A stretch of DNA of 10,262 nucleotides from positions 1-10,262 of the forward strand of contig JAJPKG010000395.1 of assembly GCA_021323815.1 (NCBI GenBank), written 5' to 3'. Source of the DNA: Pseudomonadota bacterium (lineage in GTDB: Bacteria; Chloroflexota; Ktedonobacteria; Ktedonobacterales; JACDGC01). Shown here one piece after another: positions 7,181-10,262 of this stretch. The number at the start of each line of letters is the position of its first letter. Positions within the stretch are counted from its first letter, which is position 1. The notes below the pieces were generated by a model that saw nothing but the letters and a program-made list of their open reading frames with translations, was not told the origin of the DNA and ran no database searches. The position numbers and the translations under genes are program-made.

Positions 7181-7747
7181 TTATCCGTTGGCCGTTGTCA
7201 GCACTTCATAGACAGGGAGACCATAGTGTCCGGCCAGGTCCAGGAAGGCCGCAGTAGTATCTCTGGGGCCGCGTGACCGACCGTCCCAGACCACCACCGC
7301 AACCACCGGGGGTTGGCCGGGGGGTGAAGGAAACTGCCGCGCCACCTCTTGCGCCTGTTTCAAAATCCACTCGTTGGTGCGCACGAAGTCCTGGTGGCGA
7401 TCTTCCGAGGCGGGCAGCACTTTCAGCCTGGTGGCGCGGCGCGCATGCTCGATGACTTCATCGAAGATCTGGGGCCAGTCGCCGGGGCGGTCGGCGACTG
7501 CGACTTCGCGGAAGCGGCGGCGCGCAAAGGGCAGCACGATGTAATAGGGCAGCCCTTCGCGGTGCGCGATCTCCAGCCCCAACAGATCGGTGCCGCTGGC
7601 ACCGGATGCAACGATGGCAGCAGCGCCCAGCCGTTTGAAAAGCGCTCGCAGTTCCGCGCGCACCGCATCAACCCGATGCGCTGGGAAGCGCGACACGTCT
7701 GCGCCTTCCGCGTCGATGCGCCGACCGGCTAGTGCAATCACAGTCAT
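7181..7747 (-). CDS. SLOG-type Rossmann nucleotide-sensing protein
   Basis: Protein of 188 residues with a Rossmann layout: strand and loop IALAGRR at 4-10, glycine loop SGASGTDLLGLE (48-59), then YYIVLPFARRRFREVAVADR beginning at 68, continuing PGDW to residue 91, and WDGRSRGPRDTTAAF (154-168) before a final strand VYEVLTT. This pattern, G-x-D-L-L-x-L-E then V-L-P-F-x-x-x-R-F-R-E-x-x-V-x-D-R-P-G-x-W, fits a subgroup of the SLOG superfamily (relatives of LOG/YpsA/SMF), thought to bind or process nucleotides or NAD-derived signals. The whole protein is the single domain, with no fused effector; the SLATT gene 30 bases downstream is the probable effector. A strong purine-rich ribosome site (AGGAGAGGGG) precedes the ATG, and 16 bases separate it from the phosphotransferase gene upstream. 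Ligand and activity are unknown. LOG-type cytokinin lyase is unlikely because the PGGxGTxxE motif is absent. Confidence 0.75.
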   Translation of the reverse strand: MTVIALAGRRIDAEGADVSRFPAHRVDAVRAELRALFKRLGAAAIVASGASGTDLLGLEIAHREGLPYYIVLPFARRRFREVAVADRPGDWPQIFDEVIEHARRATRLKVLPASEDRHQDFVRTNEWILKQAQEVARQFPSPPGQPPVVAVVVWDGRSRGPRDTTAAFLDLAGHYGLPVYEVLTTANG

Positions 7748-7763
7748 GCTGATGCCCCTCTCC

Positions 7764-8831
7764 TCACATCCCCTCGCCGCGCGTAACGGCCAGGGCTTGC
7801 GCAGCCAGCGCGGGCACGCCCTGCTTCAGTTCAGCGAAGAAGGGATCGTCCGTGACGCCGGCCAGATGCCGCTTGTAGCTGCCTTCGAGCAAGATGGCCA
7901 TTTTCCAGATAGCCAGGGCATGGTAAAACGCCAGCGCCTCAGGCGCAATGGCGCGGCCCGTGCGCTGGGCATAGCGCGCTGCCAGTTCGGCGCGCGTGGG
8001 AAAACCGGCGGCCTCGGTCAAGCCCCATTTTTGCTGCGCAGAAAGCGCCGGTGGTGGATCGCCCGCTTCCCGCCAGAACGCCAGCAGATAGCCGAGATCC
8101 GCCAGCGGATCGCCGAGCGTAGACATTTCCCAGTCCAGCATGCCCACCACGCGCACCGGCAGTCCATCCGCATACATCACGTTGTCGATGCGATAGTCCC
8201 CGTGGACGATGGTGGCTGGCGGCGATGGCGGGATGTGCGCCGCCAACCAGCGCGTGACGGCATCCAGATCGGGGATGTCGCGGTTGCGCGCGCCCTCAAG
8301 CTGGGTGGCCCAGCGGCGCACCTGCCGTTCCAGATAGCCTTCCGGCTTGCCGAAATCGCCCAGGCCCGCTGCGCGCCAGTCCACGCTGTGCAGGTCCACC
8401 AGCGCATCCACTAATTTCAGGCCGATCTCGCGCCGCGTCGCGGGATCGGTCGCCCAGGCGGGCAGGGAGCGCAGCACCACGCCGTCGATCACCGTCATCA
8501 GATAGAACGGCGCGCCGATGATGCCGACGTCGGCGCAGAAATGGATGGGCTGCGGCACCGGCACGATGGAGTGAGCCAGCGCTGAGATGACGCGCCACTC
8601 ACGCGCCACGTCGTGCGCGGTGGGCAGATAGTCACCCAACGGCGGGCGGCGCAGCACCCAGCGATCCGCCCCGCGCCAGAGGAAAAAAGTCTCGTTAGAA
8701 TGCCCCCCGCGCACGCGCAAGGCACCCAGCGGTGCGGTGGTGTCGCCCGGCACGTGCTGTGCCAGATAGGCCGTCAGCGCGTCGGGGTGCAACAGCTTTT
8801 GCACAGCGGGCTGGTCGATCTGATTTTCCAT
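7764..8831 (-). CDS. Phosphotransferase of the ACAD10/11 N-domain / LvaA type (probable 4-hydroxyacyl-CoA kinase)
   Basis: Protein of 355 residues with the aminoglycoside-phosphotransferase/choline-kinase fold. Visible: glycine loop VRGGHSNETF (40-49), the lysine-equivalent strand WVLRRPP (58-64), helix-C glutamate in HDVAREWRV (73-81), Brenner motif HGDYRIDN (210-217, catalytic Asp212 and magnesium-binding Asn217), DWE at 233-235 and GDPLADL (240-246). The R-R-P-P and L-D-W-E-x-x-x-x-G-D-P-x-x-D-L pattern is that of the kinase half of human ACAD10/ACAD11 and of Pseudomonas LvaA, which phosphorylate the hydroxyl of 4-hydroxyacyl-CoA so that a partner dehydrogenase can isomerise it to the 3-hydroxy form for beta-oxidation. 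The adjacent upstream gene encodes exactly that partner, and start and stop codons overlap by one base (TGATG), so the two are translationally coupled. It is not expected to be an antibiotic-resistance enzyme. Substrate is inferred from family and context. Confidence 0.88.
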   Translation of the reverse strand: MENQIDQPAVQKLLHPDALTAYLAQHVPGDTTAPLGALRVRGGHSNETFFLWRGADRWVLRRPPLGDYLPTAHDVAREWRVISALAHSIVPVPQPIHFCADVGIIGAPFYLMTVIDGVVLRSLPAWATDPATRREIGLKLVDALVDLHSVDWRAAGLGDFGKPEGYLERQVRRWATQLEGARNRDIPDLDAVTRWLAAHIPPSPPATIVHGDYRIDNVMYADGLPVRVVGMLDWEMSTLGDPLADLGYLLAFWREAGDPPPALSAQQKWGLTEAAGFPTRAELAARYAQRTGRAIAPEALAFYHALAIWKMAILLEGSYKRHLAGVTDDPFFAELKQGVPALAAQALAVTRGEGM

Positions 8832-9652
8832 CAGGCCAGCCCTCCGGTGGCGGATTTCGTGCTGCCGCTCTGCTGCGCGGCTTTCAAGACGTTGCGGGCG
8901 ATGACCATGCGGTGTACCTCGCTCGGCCCGTCATAGATGCGCGCGGCGCGGGCATCACGATAAAAGCGTTCCAGCGGCGTATCGGTCGAATAGCCCAGCG
9001 CGCCGTGAATCTGGATGGCGCGGTCCACGATGCGCCCCAGCGCCTCGGCGACCTCGACCTTCACCATCGAGACTTCCTGGCGATAGCGCTGGCCGGTTTC
9101 GATGAGCCACGCGGCGTGCAGCACCATCAGACGGCAAGCATAGAGGTCAATGGCGGAATCCGCCAGCATCCACTGCACGGCCTGGCGTTCAGCCAGCGGC
9201 GCGCCAAAGGTCTCGCGGGTGTTGGCGCGGACGGCGGCGAGATCCAGCGCGCGCTGCGCCATGCCGATCCAGCGCATGGCATGGGCGAGGCGTGCCGGCC
9301 CCAGGCGCACCTGCGCCAGCGCGAAGCCCTCGCCGATCTTGCCCAGCACGGCATCTTCAGCCACCCGGCAGTTTTCCAGGCGAATCTCGCAGTGGCCACC
9401 GGGCGAATGCGTGCCCATCACCGGCACCTCGCGGATCATCTGCCAGCCGGGATTATCCGTCTCGACCATGAAAAGGGTCATGCCTTGCTGCGGCGGCGCG
9501 GCGGGATCGGTGACAGCGACGACGATGGCGAAGGCCGCGCCGTTGGCTCCGGTGATGAACCACTTCTCGCCGTTCAGCACCCAGCCGCCGTCGCGGTGTT
9601 CAGCGCGCGTCTGCAAGCCTGCTGCGTCCGCTCCCGATGCTTTTTCGGTCAT
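8831..9652 (-). CDS. C-terminal fragment of the frameshifted acyl-CoA dehydrogenase
   Basis: From the first ATG after the frameshift this frame gives 273 residues, though homologous sequence already begins at base 9667. It contains the middle beta domain (WVLNGEKWFITGA at 24-36) and the C-terminal helical domain (GPARLAHAMRW; TRETFGAPLAERQAVQW; IQIHGALGYS; YDGPSEVHRMVIARNVL with Asp241 in the catalytic-base position). That ATG is simply the Met of the conserved A-M-T-E motif, not a natural start, and the domain lacks the N-terminal helices needed for FAD binding. If independently translated by reinitiation after the TGA at 9649-9651, which overlaps this ATG (ATGA), a split enzyme is conceivable but unproven. 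Confidence 0.7.
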   Translation of the reverse strand: MTEKASGADAAGLQTRAEHRDGGWVLNGEKWFITGANGAAFAIVVAVTDPAAPPQQGMTLFMVETDNPGWQMIREVPVMGTHSPGGHCEIRLENCRVAEDAVLGKIGEGFALAQVRLGPARLAHAMRWIGMAQRALDLAAVRANTRETFGAPLAERQAVQWMLADSAIDLYACRLMVLHAAWLIETGQRYRQEVSMVKVEVAEALGRIVDRAIQIHGALGYSTDTPLERFYRDARAARIYDGPSEVHRMVIARNVLKAAQQSGSTKSATGGLA

Positions 9653-10035
9653 GGCGAAGCACGAACGCTATCTGCGCCCGCAGCCAGCGGGCGCAGATAG
9701 CGTTCCAGTTGGTCGGGCCGGCCCGCGTGCAGCAGCAGGTGCATGTTGCCCTCATCCGGTGCGCTGGCGTTGAGCACCAGCGGCGCGATGGGCGTGACGC
9801 CCAATTCCTGGCTGACCAGTGCCATGCCCAGCGGCCCCATGCCCAGCCCGCCCCATTCCGGCGGCAGGTGAGGCGTCCACAGGCCCGCCGCTTTGGCCTG
9901 GGCGCGCAGATCGCGCAGCAGGGTTTCATCCACATGTTCGTCGGGCGATTCGACGGGCAGGATGATCTCGCGCACGAAATCGCGCACGCGGGTGCGGACG
10001 GCATCGAGGTCGGGGGGAATGGTGAAATCGATCAT
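9649..10035 (-). CDS. N-terminal fragment of the frameshifted acyl-CoA dehydrogenase
   Basis: 128 residues from the ATG at 10035, preceded by AAAGGGA as ribosome site, 8 bases away. MIDFTIPPDLDAVRTRVRDF is the usual first helix, LPPEWGGLGMGPLGMALVSQELG (58-80) the conserved substrate-channel turn, and ERYLRPLAAG (111-120) the end of the N-terminal helical domain. The last eight residues, ADSVRASP, are out-of-frame sequence created by the frameshift. A longer frame to 10188 exists, but it runs through the promoter region, so 10035 is preferred. Confidence 0.7.
   Translation of the reverse strand: MIDFTIPPDLDAVRTRVRDFVREIILPVESPDEHVDETLLRDLRAQAKAAGLWTPHLPPEWGGLGMGPLGMALVSQELGVTPIAPLVLNASAPDEGNMHLLLHAGRPDQLERYLRPLAAGADSVRASP
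9663..9705. repeat. Near-perfect inverted repeat (19-base stem, 5-base loop) at the frameshift
   Basis: Left arm 9663-9681 and right arm 9687-9705 are exact reverse complements over 19 bases, with only AGCCA between them. The right arm encodes the conserved ERYLRP sequence, so it is ancestral; the left arm covers the position where the family's G-E-I-R-S is destroyed. No T-run follows and it lies within coding sequence, so it is not a terminator. Confidence 0.92.
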
Positions 10036-10095
10036 GAAGATAGTCCCTTTCGCTGGGCTGAATGGTCGGCGTCGAACACAACATCGTTGTTGCTC

Positions 10096-10125
10096 AGCAT
10101 ATGGGCGAAAGGGGCCGCATGTCAA
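10096..10125 (-). promoter_or_regulatory. Sigma70-type promoter of the minus-strand operon
   Basis: Read on the minus strand: TTGACA (-35, perfect; complement of 10120-10125), 18-base spacer, TATGCT (-10, 4/6; complement of 10096-10101). Predicted start near 10088 gives a leader of about 53 bases to the ATG at 10035. A small inverted repeat ACAAC-ATC-GTTGT (10078-10090) covers the predicted start and may be an operator. It is the only strong promoter seen ahead of the acyl-CoA dehydrogenase-to-midA run. Confidence 0.55.
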
Positions 10126-10149
10126 GGATATCGTGTTTGTGGGGCGGTG

Positions 10150-10262
10150 TATCATAGGGTGGTAAATATATCCCAATTCTCTACCCAAATAAACCCTTTT
10201 GTGGTAGAAGAGAAGTATGAAGCTGAGTGATTATGCGCGCAAGATCGGTATTACCTACAAAA
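10150..10262 (+). mobile_element. Left end of an IS607-family insertion sequence (boundary approximate)
   Basis: Inferred from the TnpA start at 10217 and from the sudden AT-rich stretch ahead of it. Within that stretch GTGGTA occurs twice (10159-10164 and 10201-10206) and three CCC-centred motifs occur at 10172, 10184 and 10194, about one helical turn apart, which could be recombinase-binding repeats. IS607 elements lack terminal inverted repeats and target duplications, so the exact left boundary cannot be set from this window. Confidence 0.45.
10217..10262 (+). CDS. IS607-type serine recombinase (TnpA/OrfA), first 15 codons
   Basis: Only MKLSDYARKIGITYK is in view; the frame stays open to the right edge. 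This is the opening of the MerR-like helix-turn-helix that begins IS607-family TnpA proteins (K-L-S-x-Y-A-x-x-x-G-I-x-Y-K), which are followed by a serine recombinase catalytic domain and usually by a tnpB gene. AGAAGAGA ends about 2 bases before the ATG; the spacing is tight for a ribosome site. A stand-alone MerR-type regulator cannot be excluded from 15 residues, but the AT-rich leader and divergent position favour an insertion sequence. Confidence 0.7.
   Translation, partial: MKLSDYARKIGITYK

Larger units (their letters stand above)
8831..10035 (-). pseudogene. Acyl-CoA dehydrogenase, ACAD10/11-LvaC type, broken by a frameshift
   Basis: Conceptual length is 400 residues if a net two-base gain is ignored, the normal size for an acyl-CoA dehydrogenase flavoprotein. 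The N-terminal frame is good up to Gly120 (ending at base 9676); the C-terminal frame resumes at base 9667 with R-S-C-F-A-M-T-E. Family proteins read G-E/D-I-R-S-C-F-A-M-T-E here, needing 6 bases between Gly and Arg, but 8 are present, so translation hits TGA at codon 129. The 8 bases lie inside one arm of a 19-base hairpin. No in-frame fusion is possible without recoding. The Tyr-Asp-Gly-Pro-Ser-Glu segment near the C-terminus has Asp where classical enzymes have the Glu base of Y-E-G-T, a trait I associate with the ACAD10/11 branch. It heads the operon and is coupled to the phosphotransferase. Either a real recent mutation or a sequencing or assembly error in a hairpin. Confidence 0.8.

Noticed and set aside
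7764..8831. Aminoglycoside resistance phosphotransferase
   Set aside because: The R-R-P-P strand and the coupling to an acyl-CoA dehydrogenase place it with the ACAD10/11-LvaA group, not with resistance enzymes.
8732..9700. 322-codon open frame on the plus strand
   Set aside because: Antisense shadow of the dehydrogenase and phosphotransferase genes; no domain recognisable.
9663..9705. Hairpin considered as an intrinsic terminator or attachment site
   Set aside because: It is inside the dehydrogenase coding region, has no T-run on either strand, and one arm encodes a conserved family segment; a mutation footprint explains it better.

Overview
The window looks like a chromosomal segment of a fairly GC-rich bacterium, most likely a member of the Chloroflexota. 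That placement is an inference from the overall style of the proteins, not from a marker gene. It carries two coding blocks that converge near position 3990, plus the start of a mobile element at the right edge. No tRNA, rRNA or CRISPR array is visible, and no gap without a gene exceeds about 180 bases.

Left block (+ strand, 1-3990): the 3' part of an isoprenyl-transferase-fold gene resembling ComQ; a large membrane histidine kinase whose sensor half has the ComP layout (one membrane helix, an extracytoplasmic PDZ-like domain, a multi-helix bundle, a GAF-like domain, then a HisKA/HATPase core); and a small RlmI/K-like SAM methyltransferase. The pair recalls the Bacillus ComQXPA peptide quorum-sensing locus, but no comX or comA is present here. 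By hand count the sensor half of the kinase is about 47% GC and the rest about 59%, with a sharp break near 1380 at the sensor/kinase boundary. This is what exchange of a specificity cassette would leave.

Right block (- strand, read from 10035 down to 3987): a six-gene run of closely spaced or overlapping genes behind a good sigma70-type promoter (10096-10125). It encodes an acyl-CoA dehydrogenase of the ACAD10/11-LvaC type, broken by a frameshift inside a near-perfect hairpin; its partner phosphotransferase (ACAD10/11 N-domain/LvaA type); a SLOG-type Rossmann protein; a double-SLATT (DUF4231) four-helix membrane protein; and a MidA/NDUFAF7-type methyltransferase whose start overlaps the SLATT stop (ATGA). 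A PRC-barrel/BON/BON protein follows in the same direction behind its own promoter (4959-4987). The SLOG-SLATT pair matches a predicted nucleotide-sensing, membrane-effector conflict module, oddly embedded among metabolic genes.

Right edge (+ strand, about 10150-10262): an AT-rich leader and the first 15 codons of a MerR-type HTH protein typical of the IS607 serine recombinase (TnpA).
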